NCBI RefSeq assembly: GCF_000203815.1
Contig: NW_004457735.1
Location: forward strand, 1,550,001 to 1,614,000
DNA: 64,000 bases
From: Cavenderia fasciculata
Taxonomy: Eukaryota; Evosea; Eumycetozoa; Acytosteliales; Cavenderiaceae
Direction of reading: 5' to 3'
The translations under genes were made by a program, and so were the position numbers. Under the pieces are notes generated by a model, which did no database searches, had not been told where the DNA came from, and worked only from the letters and a program-made list of their open reading frames with translations. The first letter of the stretch is position 1. Each line of letters begins with the position of its first letter. Shown in pieces: positions 25,480 through 36,371 of this stretch.

Positions 25480-25690
25480 ATGACTCAATGCTGTTGTCTG
25501 TCTGACCTCTTGCCCAAGGCCAGGCGCCTCGCAACACATCTTCATCAGAGGTCAGCTGAAACTCATCATGGCGTGCCAAAGTTGGGTTTTTACAAAAAGT
25601 TTACGCAACCAGCTCGTCATGACCCAGGTACTTCACCACAGTCTAGCCCCCACTGCGAGGGGGTATTGGGGGGGTAGTTATAAAGCCTTA
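25480..25690. ncRNA. GC-rich structured island, possible noncoding RNA of unknown type
   Basis: About 210 bases of high GC content stand out sharply from the AT-rich flanks. They contain strong local pairings: GACCTCT (25502-25508) with AGAGGTC (near 25547), GTTGGGTTTTTAC with GTTTACGCAAC (near 25581-25612), and GCCCCC with GGGGG around ACTGCGA (near 25650-25667). A TATAAAG motif at 25679 could start transcription on the minus strand. Short open frames exist on the plus strand (65 and 66 codons, starting at 25480 and 25568), but they overlap each other in different frames and match no family I know. I could not fit it to SRP RNA, RNase P/MRP RNA, U3 or a tRNA. Confidence 0.4.
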
Positions 25691-25926
25691 AGATCAATCT
25701 TTGAGAAAAGATGTTTGAAGATTGAAGTTTTGTTTGTAGACTCGCGAGTGGTATTCAAGTTGAATTGAATTGTATGCCTGGAATCTTCTTCTTGATCAGA
25801 TGATGAACAGATTTCTCTCTCTTTCTTTTTTTGAATTAAATATATAAAGTTATTTATTATTATTATTCATCGCATATGTGCAATTACTATTATTATTATT
25901 ATATTACTACTGGGGTTGATGATGAT

Positions 25927-26461
25927 TTAGTTCTTCAAGTGAGCCAAGGTCTTGCTCTTGGTCTTCATGTATGGGTATACGACATCTTGGTGGTCGTGGT
26001 GTTCGTTGATCAAACAGTTCAAACCATATCCAGTAACAAAGATACCAGCAATGTTGATAAACTTGGCAGTGATATCACCAGTGATTGGGTTAATAAAGTC
26101 TAATAATAATAAGATAATCGTAACGATTAGTATATAGGGTTGACATTGAAATGATATATCATTCATCATTCTGACAGAAAGCAATATTGATATTGATCAT
26201 CTAAATAATCGTTTCCATCCAATTCAACTATGATTTGTTGTCAAGATGTGTGTTTGTATCCAACCAAAATTTATATATCGATGCATATGAATCGTCTTTA
26301 GATGATCAATATATTGCATAATTATAGCTGCTTGATATGTCGATAGATAGTGATAGATGATGGTGTCATATTGAATCAAATATATATTGCTTACCGAGTG
26401 CTCTTGAAGCGAGTGAAGTACGGGCGACTGGTGTAATCTTGACTAAGTGTGAGAGATTCAT
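25927..26461 (-). CDS. Small mitochondrial inner-membrane protein, possibly a cytochrome c oxidase subunit
   Basis: Two exons, 26395-26461 and 25927-26099, joined as G|AC, give 79 residues. The N-terminus (NLSHLVKITPVARTSLASRAL) is basic and Ser-rich like a mitochondrial presequence. A single hydrophobic span follows (AKFINIAGIFVTGYGLNCLI), then a His-rich EHHDHQDVVYPYMKTKSKTLAH tail. That tail loosely resembles the PY-x-x-x-R/K-x-K end of COX6A, with one membrane span in the right place, but the match is too weak for a firm name. Another respiratory-chain or ATP synthase accessory subunit is possible. GC-ending codon use suggests high expression. The intron is 295 bases, long for this window. 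Confidence 0.6.
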
Positions 26462-27506
26462 CTACGTAGAGATAAAGAATAATGTTAGTATACTTATAGT
26501 ATTCGTTTTCCAATGATAAGGTAGAGTGTAATGACAGCATGATATATTGATGCACACAGTCACAGTCACAGTCAGACGATCAAACACATATAGTGCAAAT
26601 ATATATAGTTGTTGATTCGTTCCTTCAACATCTGTAGTAAGTGATGTCTGCTTCTGCTGCTGCTGCTGCTGCTGCTTGTACCAATATCATTCATGTCTTC
26701 TCCTTGTTCCTCTTCTTCTCAATGCTAGTTTAATATAGATATATACTTTCGGTGTGTGTAATAATAATACAGTATTAATAATGAATGCACACAAAAAAGA
26801 AAGAAGAAAAAAAGATCACAACAAAAGAAAAATGACAAAAAAATTGGTTTTATTTTGTTTTTCCAACTCATCGCAATGAAGAGAGATCCAAGAGATAATA
26901 CTGTGAATAGAATATTCTTGAACCGACCGATAGAAATAGATAGATAAGGGAGAAGATAGATAAAAATACTATCTATTTACTCCGAGAGGAGGGGGTTAAA
27001 GGAGATACGATAAAATATTAAATTTAATTTGAACGTTTCTACAAAAGTATCGACGACCCAAACAACAACAAACAATCCTTATAAAGACAGGTCTTGGTTT
27101 TTATTCCAAAAGGGAACTATGCCAAATTAAAACTAAAATTCAATTATTTTTATTAATATTTTATTTATTTAAAAAGGGGCTCTTGTTTCTTTCTAGACCT
27201 CATGAATGTCCATCCCCAAGCTATAGTTATTACTTTTAAAAAATATAGTATATTATTATCATTTAGAATAGATACAAGGTATGTATGATGATTTATCTGT
27301 CTAACTATTTGTTTTTAATGAACATGCACGTTTTGAAATTTCATTAAACAATATTTATTAATTATTTAATTTGCATATCTTTGTCGGTCATTTTCATTCA
27401 TTGATTTATATCAGTATACATACAAATACAGATTAAAACTACGATAATAGTAATAATAATAATAATAACAGATAACAATCAATCAATCAAACAATTTATA
27501 GCATAG
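26462..27506. other. Divergent gap with simple repeats
   Basis: About 1 kb between two divergent genes. It contains a (CTG)n tract at 26652-26676, (TATAG)-rich patches and A/T runs. I see no coding sequence or convincing RNA gene. The PNP oxidase promoter should lie in its last 200 bases. Confidence 0.4.
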
Positions 27507-28432
27507 ATGGCATCACCACTTGTAACCAAAACAAGCATGATTTCAAGTCCTTTACTATCTACCATGAGAGAAGACTATCGATTAGGTACACTCGAAGAGG
27601 ACAGTGTATCTCAGAACCCATACAAACAATTTGATAAATGGTTTCAAGATGAACTTTCATGGAAAACTGTTAAAGAACCAAATGCAATGCATTTAGCTAC
27701 TTGTACAAAGGATGGTAAACCATCAGGAAGAATTGTATGTTTTATATCAACAGAGATCTCTCTCTCTCTCTCTCTGTCAATTACTTACACTATTCATCTA
27801 TTTAGGTATTATTAAAATACTTTGATCAAAATGGATTCGTTTTCTTTACAAATTATAATAGTCGAAAGAGTCACGAGATGATTGAGAATCCATACGCATC
27901 GATTACATTCTTTTGGAATCAAAGACAGATTAGAATTGAAGGAACCGTTGAAAAGGTGACAAGAGAAGAGAGCGAAAACTATTTCAAGACACGACCCAAG
28001 GCAAGTCAACTTGGCGCGTGGGTATCAAAGTATCAGAGCGCAGAGGTTTCACGAGAGGAATTGGTCGAATCACAACGTAGACTAGAAAAACAATACGAAT
28101 CTACAGAAGTTCCAACACCAGAGTTTTGGGGTGGTTGGAGAATTAAACCAACATGTTTTGAATTCTGGCAAGGAAAAGGTGGAAGAATTCATGATCGTAT
28201 TAAATACAAAACAATTACAAACAACACTATCAATGGTAATTCAAACAATATCATTTCCACTTCTGCGACAGTTGAAATTACAGAAGATTTAGATAAATTG
28301 AAAATCATTTCAAAGGCAAACGAACATCATCAACAAGAAGAAAAAGAAAATGGAAAAGATCAACAAGTAAAAAAAGATAGTGATGACAATGATGAATATG
28401 GAAAATGGTCAATTAAAAGATTATATCCATAA
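27507..28432 (+). CDS. pnpo: Pyridoxine/pyridoxamine 5'-phosphate oxidase
   Basis: Two exons, 27507-27734 and 27806-28432, phase 0, give 284 residues. The FMN enzyme makes pyridoxal 5'-phosphate in vitamin B6 metabolism. Family blocks: MREDYRLGTLEED, NPYKQFDKWFQDEL, AMHLATCTKDGKPSGRIV, GFVFFTNYNSRKSHEMIENPYASITFFW, RQIRIEGTVEKV, RPKASQLGAWVSKYQSAEVS, and PTPEFWGGWRIKP. The FMN/substrate-binding end is present as GGRIHDRI and the closing KRLYP. Between these last two a charged, Asn/Gln-rich insert of about 60 residues (ITNNTINGNSNN to KDSDDNDEYG) is absent from most homologs. The intron contains a (CT)n run. Confidence 0.94.
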
Positions 28433-28600
28433 TCACAATGATTGATATATCTTTTTTTAAAAATAATATTAATAAATTGTATTACAAAACAATAAATCAT
28501 AATCATGGTTTGATAGAATTTATTTACATTTTTATTTAGAATTATCTCAATTTCAAACTCTCTCTTGTGTGTATAGTATTATTATTATTGTATACTCGAG

Positions 28601-30061
28601 TTAAGTAAGAGATATTTCTTGGGGAATGACATTGATTTCATCAACCTGTTCATTGTCTCCTTGTTCTAGTCCAATGACACCATGAGCATCGATAAAAAAG
28701 TACATGCTTTGATTTGGTAGATTGGAAGAGAGAATGACTGACATTTTTCTAACTGGAGTTGAACTGTTTGGTGCTGGAAGATGGAGTGGTGTCTTTGATA
28801 ACATGATTCTAGTATTTACAAAATTGGTCCATGATAGACCAAGTGCTGGAACCATTGCTTTGTTTTGATTAAAAAGATTGTTATTGCTAGTACCGCCAGT
28901 ACTTTGCAATAAGAATGGAGAATATTGTTGGTTAGAGTGTTGATATGAAGGTACACTAACCTTCCTTCTTCTTTTAATTGGTCTAATTGTCACTATAGAT
29001 GTTGATGTAGTAGTAGGTACAGTAATAATAGTATTACCTATATTATTATTATTATTATTATTATTGGTTGTTGATTGTTTGTCATCTTGCCCATCCAAAT
29101 TATGATTGTTACTATTATTATAATTATAATTATTAAAAGTTGGTTCAAAATAATCAGTTACTTGATTAATGACCAAAATAGTGATACCATATTGTTCAGA
29201 GATGATACGAAGTTGATTGGATAGTTCCCAAAGTTTGTTTGTCTTTTCTAGAATGTTTTCGTTTCCAAATTCGGAACGAATCAGTGCTGCAATTGAATCG
29301 ATAATCAATAGTTTGGTGACATGATTCTTGATGAGTTCGTGGAAATTCTTGGTCAACATGTCGAGTAGATTGTTAATGTCGTTGGCACGACGTGTCATGA
29401 CCATGTCGGGTGGAACGTCGATTGGCGGCAACCCATTCTCTTGTCGTGCCTGGTTGATGACGGCCAAACGGTTCTGTGAGATTTTGAGGAACCGATTCAT
29501 AGGAAACGGTGTCTCTGTGCCAATGTAGATTGCTCCACCATTCAATCCACCCAATTCATAGGGCAATTGCACGTGAAAACATAGTTGCATGCATAGTTGA
29601 GTCTTTCCAGAACCTGCTTCGCCCGATATCTCTGTAATGCCATTGGGTGTGAACCCGCCACCTAGAAACTGATCCATCTGTCGTGATCCAGATCGCAAAC
29701 GAAGAGTGGATGCCGGCTGTACAGCCAACTGCTTGGCAGTCATCAGAGATATTGCTCGAGGTAGTGTCTGACCCTCGACATAGGTGTCGGTGGCGTACAA
29801 ACGATAGAGCAGTGCATTTGAAATGAATGCTAGCAACAGATTGACATCTTGAAACGACAGTTGTGTCATTCTCTGTATCTCTGTCTTGGGCAGTAGCACA
29901 AGTGCCTCACACGTGTTGACATAGGGTCTCATCAACGTGATATCCAACAGTGATTTGTAGAGAAATGGTGGTGCATCCAACATATGTTGGTCATCGTGGT
30001 TCTGTAGATCTATAAACTGCTTTAAAGAGAATGTTGGTGATGTCAATGCACTCTTTTGCAT
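28601..30061 (-). CDS. xrcc3: XRCC3-like RAD51 paralog
   Basis: Single exon of 486 codons from the ATG at 30059-30061. XRCC3 pairs with RAD51C in homologous recombination repair. Walker A is GEAGSGKTQ near residue 150 in the family context GFTPNGITEISGEAGSGKTQ, followed by PYELGGLNGGAIYIGTE. Walker B is KLLIIDSIAALIRSEF near residue 250, and ITILVINQVTDYF follows. A roughly 80-residue insert rich in Asn/Ser/Thr with a basic RRRRKVS patch then interrupts the loop L2 region before PALGLSWTNFVNTRIML. The N-terminal helical domain (SLLDITLMRPYVNTCEALVLLPKTEIQRMTQLSFQDVNLLLAF) is intact. The frame stays open upstream to about 30243 with coding-like composition but no ATG, so a longer spliced N-terminus is possible. 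Confidence 0.88.
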   Translation of the reverse strand: MQKSALTSPTFSLKQFIDLQNHDDQHMLDAPPFLYKSLLDITLMRPYVNTCEALVLLPKTEIQRMTQLSFQDVNLLLAFISNALLYRLYATDTYVEGQTLPRAISLMTAKQLAVQPASTLRLRSGSRQMDQFLGGGFTPNGITEISGEAGSGKTQLCMQLCFHVQLPYELGGLNGGAIYIGTETPFPMNRFLKISQNRLAVINQARQENGLPPIDVPPDMVMTRRANDINNLLDMLTKNFHELIKNHVTKLLIIDSIAALIRSEFGNENILEKTNKLWELSNQLRIISEQYGITILVINQVTDYFEPTFNNYNYNNSNNHNLDGQDDKQSTTNNNNNNNNIGNTIITVPTTTSTSIVTIRPIKRRRKVSVPSYQHSNQQYSPFLLQSTGGTSNNNLFNQNKAMVPALGLSWTNFVNTRIMLSKTPLHLPAPNSSTPVRKMSVILSSNLPNQSMYFFIDAHGVIGLEQGDNEQVDEINVIPQEISLT

Positions 30062-31040
30062 CAATATACTTTCAATACAAAATTGTACATTTGGATCTTC
30101 ATCTGCCCCATTATTATTTGTACTAGTAGTAGTATTGCTGCGGGAGTTGATACCACCTCCACCACCAACTACACCACCGCTACTGTGTCTCTGCCCAAAG
30201 GCTGTGGGGATAGTAGTTGAAGACGTCGTTGTGTTGTAGTATATCTAGACTCTTTTATCAAAAAGTCTGCCCTCTCTCCTTCCTTCTTTCTTTCTATTCT
30301 GTATTTGTTGTACCACCCAAACAAGACTCTAGAGGACTAAATTAAATTAATCGGGTTGTGGGTGTGTTTCAAAAAAGGCAAATTATTAGAAATTAAAAAC
30401 AAACAAATCAGAACTTGTTGCTTGCGCAAGAAGGTTTTTTTTTGTATACTCTAATCTTATCTCTTCTTATTTTCTCAGTATAGTATGAATGAATGAATGA
30501 ATGAATGAATGAATGAATGAATGAATGAATGGACTTTAGTAAAGTGAGGGGGAGGTCTGTAATATATCATGTGATGATGCAGTTGGTTGATAAATAAATA
30601 ATTCGACATATTCAGGTATACCCATGTATGTCTAACCCTTATGGGTAGCGTCAATGTGAATGGATTGGACAATCATCTCTATTGGGCACCCAAACAAGAG
30701 GGGTATGAGAGGAAGTAGGATAGTGATGGTTTGCGTGCAATATTGCACATGTCTATCTATAGTATCGATATTCCACTCTACTCATTATGCGCTACGTGCT
30801 TATTCGTCTTCCAGTCCTTTCACCTCCCCACAATCTTCGATTTTTTTTGTTTTTTTTTTTGGGTTGATCAGCCAAAATTCACATGATAATAAAGTATTTT
30901 GTGTTTCTAGCCGTTATTATTATTATTGTCTTTTGGTGTACATTAAAAATATAAAGAAAAGAACAAGACAATATATAAAGAAGACGCAAAAAGACAGACA
31001 TATACATACAGACCGACGATAGTTAGAGGAGGAGAACAAA
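30062..31040. other. Divergent gap between xrcc3 and mob1
   Basis: The part nearest xrcc3 (30062-30243) is open in the xrcc3 frame and encodes Thr/Ser/Gly-rich sequence, so it may be 5' coding or UTR. The rest is AT-rich promoter sequence with an (AATG)n array at 30485-30530. GGGTAGCG/TACCCAT repeats near 30615-30650 include CTACCCATAA on the minus strand, which resembles the ncRNA upstream element, but I found no RNA-like sequence after it. Confidence 0.4.
30485..30530. repeat. (AATG)n microsatellite
   Basis: Eleven or so perfect tandem copies of ATGA in the gap upstream of xrcc3. It creates a spurious minus-strand open frame rich in Ser-Phe-Ile-His. Confidence 0.9.
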
Positions 31041-31789
31041 ATGTTTAGCAAAAAGAGTCAAACATTCAAGCCCAAAAAGAATATTCAAGAGGGTTCGAAG
31101 CAATATCAACTCAAACAATATGCAGAGGCCACCCTTGGTAGTGGTAATCTAAGACTTGCAGTCTCACTACCTGCAGGTGAAGATTTAAATGAATGGTTAG
31201 CTGTCAATAGTATGTAGAAGATGAGATAAATAAGAGAGTATCACATCTCTCTCTCTCTCTCTCTCAAAAAAAACTGTTTACTTACTCTCACTCACTCTTC
31301 TATCTATCTATCTATATCACTTTAGCTGTCGACTTTTTCAATCAAATCAATATGTTGTATGGAACCATTACAGAGTTTTGTACGACAAGCGAATGTCCTG
31401 TCATGTCAGCAGGACCGAAATATGAATATCATTGGGCTGACGGCACCACTGTCAAGAAGGCTATCAAAGTGTCGGCACCAGAGTATGTTGACTATTTGAT
31501 GACATGGGTGCAGTCGCAATTGGACGATGAAAGCATCTTCCCATCAAAGATTGGCGTCCTCTTCCCAAAAAATTTCCAAAGCATCGTAAAGACTATCTTT
31601 AAGAGATTGTTCCGTGTCTATGCTCACATCTATCACTCACATTTCCAAAAAATAGTTAATCTTGGTGAAGAGGCTCATCTCAACACCTCTCTCAAACACT
31701 TTATCTTTTTCATTCAAGAGTTTAATTTGGTAGATAAAAAGGAACTTGGTCCATTATCTGAATTGATAGAAACTTTAATCAAAAATTAA
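31041..31789 (+). CDS. mob1: MOB1 kinase activator
   Basis: Two exons, 31041-31209 and 31326-31789, joined A|CT, give 210 residues, typical for MOB1. MOB1 binds and activates NDR/LATS kinases in Hippo and mitotic-exit-type signalling. Conserved blocks: [83 protein letters not shown], then [31 protein letters not shown] and [18 protein letters not shown]. The zinc ligands Cys and Cys of the TSECPVMS region and the two His of HIYHSH are present. A (CT)n run ending in TATC repeats forms the intron's pyrimidine tract. Confidence 0.96.
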
Positions 31790-31829
31790 TTTAATTATAA
31801 TATAATAATAATAATAATAATAGTCAGGA

Positions 31830-31882
<53 letters not shown>

Positions 31883-32430
31883 GATTTGTAGAATAATATT
31901 ATATATTTTGAAATAATAATAATAGAAAAAATAGAAAAAAGAAAAACAAAAAGAAAAACAAAACAATATTATTGTAAAACTAATCATAATCCAACAAATA
32001 ATAACGAATAATAACGAATAATAATCAAAAAGAGAGATATGGAAAGTAAATCATATATCTATCCAATCAAATTAACTTTCCAATAATAATAATAATAATA
32101 ATGACAAAAAAGAAAAAAAAAGAAAAGATTCTCCAAAATAATATTGAAAAGATAGAGAGTGGAGAATGAATCAAGCCTAGCCTGGATAGACAACAACGTG
32201 TAAAATTAATTAAATTAAAAAATCCTATAATAATTTTAAAAAATAATCATCGATCGATTAATTGGTTGAACGAGTATTGTATTGATCAATAATATTATTG
32301 TTATTGATACAATTACTCTTTTTAATTGTTTATTCAATTTTTGTATGTAGAGTAGGTAGGTAGAGTATACTTGATGAAAGGATATTTGGATTTGGATTTG
32401 GATTGGATTGGGAAAAAAAAAAATGGAGAA
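31790..32430. repeat. Convergent gap rich in (ATA)n
   Basis: Between two converging genes. (AAT)n/(ATA)n arrays fill 31798-31885 and 32083-32103, and short direct repeats of AATAACGAATAATAACG lie near 31997-32023. I see no gene. Confidence 0.6.
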
Positions 32431-33390
32431 TTAATTAGTTTCTAATTTAATTCTTTTTTTGGTTGATGAAATGAGTGGAGAATTTGAATCCCTTGGTACT
32501 ACTTGTTCATCTTCAAGTGTAATTGCTTTTTGTGCACTGTTGGATACTGCCAGTCTTCTTAGGACATTGATCGAGGTTGGAGATTGTGTATTTTGTGGTG
32601 GTGACGCTGCTGTATTGGGTGTTGTAGTGGTAGTTGTTGATGCAGATGTTGGAGTATTACTCCCTAAAAATAATGTTGCATTATTGTTATTATTGATATT
32701 ATTATTATTATTTGGTAATGTTGTCATTTGATTTGGATTAGTCGATAAAACTAATGGAGTTGAAGGTACGCTAAACGTAAATGGAGTTTGTGAAGGTGAA
32801 GTATTAGAGTGAATATATACATTATTATTATTATTATTATTGTTATTGGGATTATTATTATTGGTATTGTTATTTACAGAAAGAAGATTATTATTGTTAT
32901 TATTATTAATATTATTAGTATTTAGAAATTCATTATTATTATTATTATTATTGTTATTTGCCTGTACATTTAATAAAGGAAGAGAAGTTATATTATTATT
33001 GTTATTATTATTATTGTTATTATTATTATTATTAATATTATTAATATTATTAATATTATTATTTTGATTGTTATTATTTAAATCTATGATTTGATTAATT
33101 GGAGGTGGAGGGGGATGATTATGTTGATGAATTAAAAGTTGTGGGTGATTATGTTGATGATGAACAATGGGAGGAGGTGGAACTTGGTTGGTTGGAATGG
33201 CAGTGGCATTGAGATTTGGAGTTAGGAAAAAAACGGGTGGCAGTGGAGGATTGGTCGGTGTCAGAATGGCAGGTGACGATAGTGGCGATGGAGATGTCAG
33301 GTCATTGACCGACATAAAAGGAGGAACAGTTTGTTGTTGTTGAATTCTCATCGGACGAATCGTAGGAGAATACGTCGGTGTAAGATCCAT
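32431..33390 (-). CDS. Asn/Pro-rich protein of unknown function
   Basis: Single exon of 319 residues from the ATG at 33388-33390. No domain is recognised. The N-terminus (MDLTPTYSPTIRPMRIQQQQ) and a Pro/His-rich stretch (PPPIVHHQHNHPQLLIHQHNHPPPPP) precede three long Asn runs. The only stretch that looks ordered is near the C-terminus: SINVLRRLAVSNSAQKAITLEDEQVVP, followed by a basic STKKRIKLE that could be a nuclear localisation signal. SP/TP dipeptides are frequent, suggesting phosphorylation by proline-directed kinases. A nuclear regulatory role is a guess. The 3-kb upstream gap, one of the longest here, fits a regulated gene. Confidence 0.65.
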   Translation of the reverse strand: MDLTPTYSPTIRPMRIQQQQTVPPFMSVNDLTSPSPLSSPAILTPTNPPLPPVFFLTPNLNATAIPTNQVPPPPIVHHQHNHPQLLIHQHNHPPPPPINQIIDLNNNNQNNNINNINNINNNNNNNNNNNNNNITSLPLLNVQANNNNNNNNNEFLNTNNINNNNNNNLLSVNNNTNNNNPNNNNNNNNNVYIHSNTSPSQTPFTFSVPSTPLVLSTNPNQMTTLPNNNNNINNNNNATLFLGSNTPTSASTTTTTTPNTAASPPQNTQSPTSINVLRRLAVSNSAQKAITLEDEQVVPRDSNSPLISSTKKRIKLETN

Positions 33391-34897
33391 TTCCCCAATT
33401 TAATATTTAATAGACCTAGGAAGGAGTTGTTCTTTTTTTAAAATAAATAATCTCTATATAGAAACAACAATAATAATACAATGAATTGAACCATTCATTC
33501 AGTCAGTCATTAGAATACCATATTCATTTTAACATTCTAACATGAACTTCATCATGTACATACATTTTACATGAATTAAAAGTCATTATATATTTATATA
33601 TATATACATATATATCTCCAATGACGATGGTTGATTTGATGATGAGTTGTCTGTATGTCTGTCTGTCTGTCTGTCTATCTATCCTATTTAACGATCTATC
33701 AAATCCCAATGATTGATCAATCAATCGATTTAAATATCTTCGAGTTACTTTTTTTAATATATATAGTCTTAATACTACTATGTTGTTGGGCTAGCGTGTA
33801 TTTATCGTATAAAGTAAGTACTGATAGTTCTAAAAAAGATAATAGTATATACAAGTACTGTGGTTCAAAATTTAATTAAAAAAAAAATCAAAAATATTAC
33901 TACTGCTATCCTACTTGTGGTTGGTTGTTAGTTGATAGTATTAGTTTGTAAACAATTTAAATTCAAAACATCAGATTTTAAATAATTATATTGTTATTTA
34001 TTTATTTATGAGGAATAGATATTTTCCATTCATGCAGAAGAATGTCAAAAAAATAAATTGTGTCAATCAAAATTGATTGGATTGGTGCATCATCATCTGG
34101 TATACTACCACCCCTCCATCAATCAAAAAGTATGACCAACAAACAACAAACAAAGTTGAATGGGGGGAGAGGCTAGATGGATGATAGGAGATTAATTAAA
34201 AGTGAATTCCATTCTTTCAGATCGAGTAACAACTCAGAGTGAGGAGCTACAATCCAAAGCTTTCATCAATCAATCAATCACACCGAACCCATTCTTTTTT
34301 GATCGAGTTATCCTTTGGCTAATCTTTCAACTCTCTTGCTGCTGTGTGTGTGTCAAAAAAATACTCTCTATTGAAAATATTTTGATGACGGCGATTGTTG
34401 GGGTTGTACCCTTCATTCACACTTATTCGATCATTTTGTATTGAATGAATTTTGATTTAATTTATTTAAAAAACCTCAGAGCACTGAAGCTCAGTTTCTT
34501 TTTTTATTTTCTTTTTAATTATCTTTTTTTTTCAAACCAATTTTATTTATATACTTTGTATAAAGGTAAGAAGAACCAAGTACTATTTAAACAATATGAC
34601 GATGATGATGATTGAGACTATCACGTAGTCGTGTAGTAGTAGGTCATTGTCATTCTCAGATGTTTATATTATTGTATATTATATTATACACAATCATTTA
34701 TAGATTATGATGATTTGATTGTTAGAGGAATATTCATACAATCAGAGAGAGAGAGAGAGAGAGAGAGAGATGTGGTATGGTAGCAGGTAGAATCTTTTAG
34801 ACAATCAAGGAGGATTATATATACATAGATAGATCATCACTATATACATTTTGATGGAACAACAACAATCTTTATCAAATGATTGCATAATTCTGTT

Positions 34898-34944
<47 letters not shown>

Positions 34945-35016
34945 GACAGTATTACCATGTCTATCCCTTTTTAAAGGTTACAATTACCAAGGGGATGGAC
35001 ATGAAAATCATATTCA

Positions 35017-35047
<31 letters not shown>

Positions 35048-36371
35048 CCTATTTGAGGAAGATAGGATTGGGATCCAATCTTATCTTGGATGTGGAGGAG
35101 GAGGAGAAAGTGGTGGTGTGCCTATAGTATTACTGCTGCTTCGCTGATTCTGCTGCTACAACACAATTAAAGGTAGCAATAATAATATTATTGGGAACAT
35201 TTTTATATTACACGTCATACTCTCCTAACCACCACCCTTTCACCATCACCACCAACCTCTCACATTATCAAAGGAATTTTTTTTTTTCACCCCCACTCTC
35301 ACAACATTGATAATCCAAGTTGGAGTGTGATTCAATCCAATCCAATCACATCCCAAATATTTTTTTTTTTTTTTTTTTGTCATTGATAAAAAACTATCTA
35401 TCATCATCTATCTCAACATTCCTCCCATCGTCACCGACGTTTATCACCTATATTATTGATGATGATGATGAATGGTTGGTGGATGAGATTGCAGCTGGCT
35501 GCATGGATGGGTTGACACTGCCGGCGTCGCTTTGCCTGTGATGATGAATATCGATTTCATTAGATTGGTTGATAGGATAAACAAAAAATTTTGTTTGGTG
35601 TAGCGTAGGAGGGGGGGTGTCTACCGCTAGAACAATATTAAATTAATTCACTTATATATGATATTCCAATTTGGACGGGTTGGTTCACACATTATTATGT
35701 TTTTAAAGATCCATCTGTTCCATCTCTCTCACACCAAATGTACACGAGAAAGAACAATAAATAATAACAAAAACAAAAACCAACAATAATTAAAGAGAAC
35801 AACACCAACAGAAATTGTTGTTGTTTTGAAGAGCATTAATTACAACTCGTTTATAAACCTCACAATCAGTTGCACTTTATTTATTTAATTTTATTTATTT
35901 CATTTATTCTTTTATTCATTCATTCATTCATTCGTTCTATCGCCGCTACTTACCTACCTACCAACCAACCAACCAACCAACCATACATATTTATCACAAC
36001 AACAACAATAGGATCATTATTAAATATCTTTAATTGTTTGTTCCGTTAAACATCATTAACTAACTCTTTTTTTTTTTCTTAATTTATTTATTTCATTATT
36101 AAAACAAACAGCATCATCCATTCCTCTTCTTTTTCTTCTTCTTCTTATTCAACCACCCAAACAACAAGTGTCAATAATAATCAAAGGTCGGAATTTATTA
36201 GTTTAATTTTCCCAAAAAGTACACTTTCTTCTTCTTCCTCTTCTATAATTTTTGTATTTATTGTATATATCATATATCACAAATTAATTTCCTATCCAAC
36301 CAAATATTTTTAATCAATCAACCCTATTCCCTTTTTTTTTTTTTTTAATTTTTTTAACATATATATATATA
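33391..36371. other. Three-kilobase intergenic region with microsatellites
   Basis: The longest gene-free stretch. It holds upstream regions of two divergent genes and many simple repeats: CTGT/GTCT near 33652-33680, (GA)n at 34744-34770, (TTG)n at 34897-34945, (ATT)n at 35019-35046, poly-T runs near 35279-35288 and 35360-35378, and (CCAA)n at 35961-35983. Open frames at 34202-34444 and 35320-35541 are short and repeat-rich. I found no tRNA or snRNA signature. Confidence 0.5.
34897..34945. repeat. (TTG)n trinucleotide repeat
   Basis: About 16 copies of TTG in tandem outside any gene. The same triplet encodes Gln on the opposite strand within med25. Confidence 0.9.

Noticed and set aside
30615-30650. 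CTACCCATAA on the minus strand, close to the dictyostelid ncRNA upstream element
   Set aside because: No recognisable RNA or clear structure begins about 60 bases downstream; the next stretch is an (AATG)n repeat.
34202-34444. 80-codon plus-strand frame in the 3-kb gap
   Set aside because: Short, no conserved-looking motif, AT-rich like the flanks.
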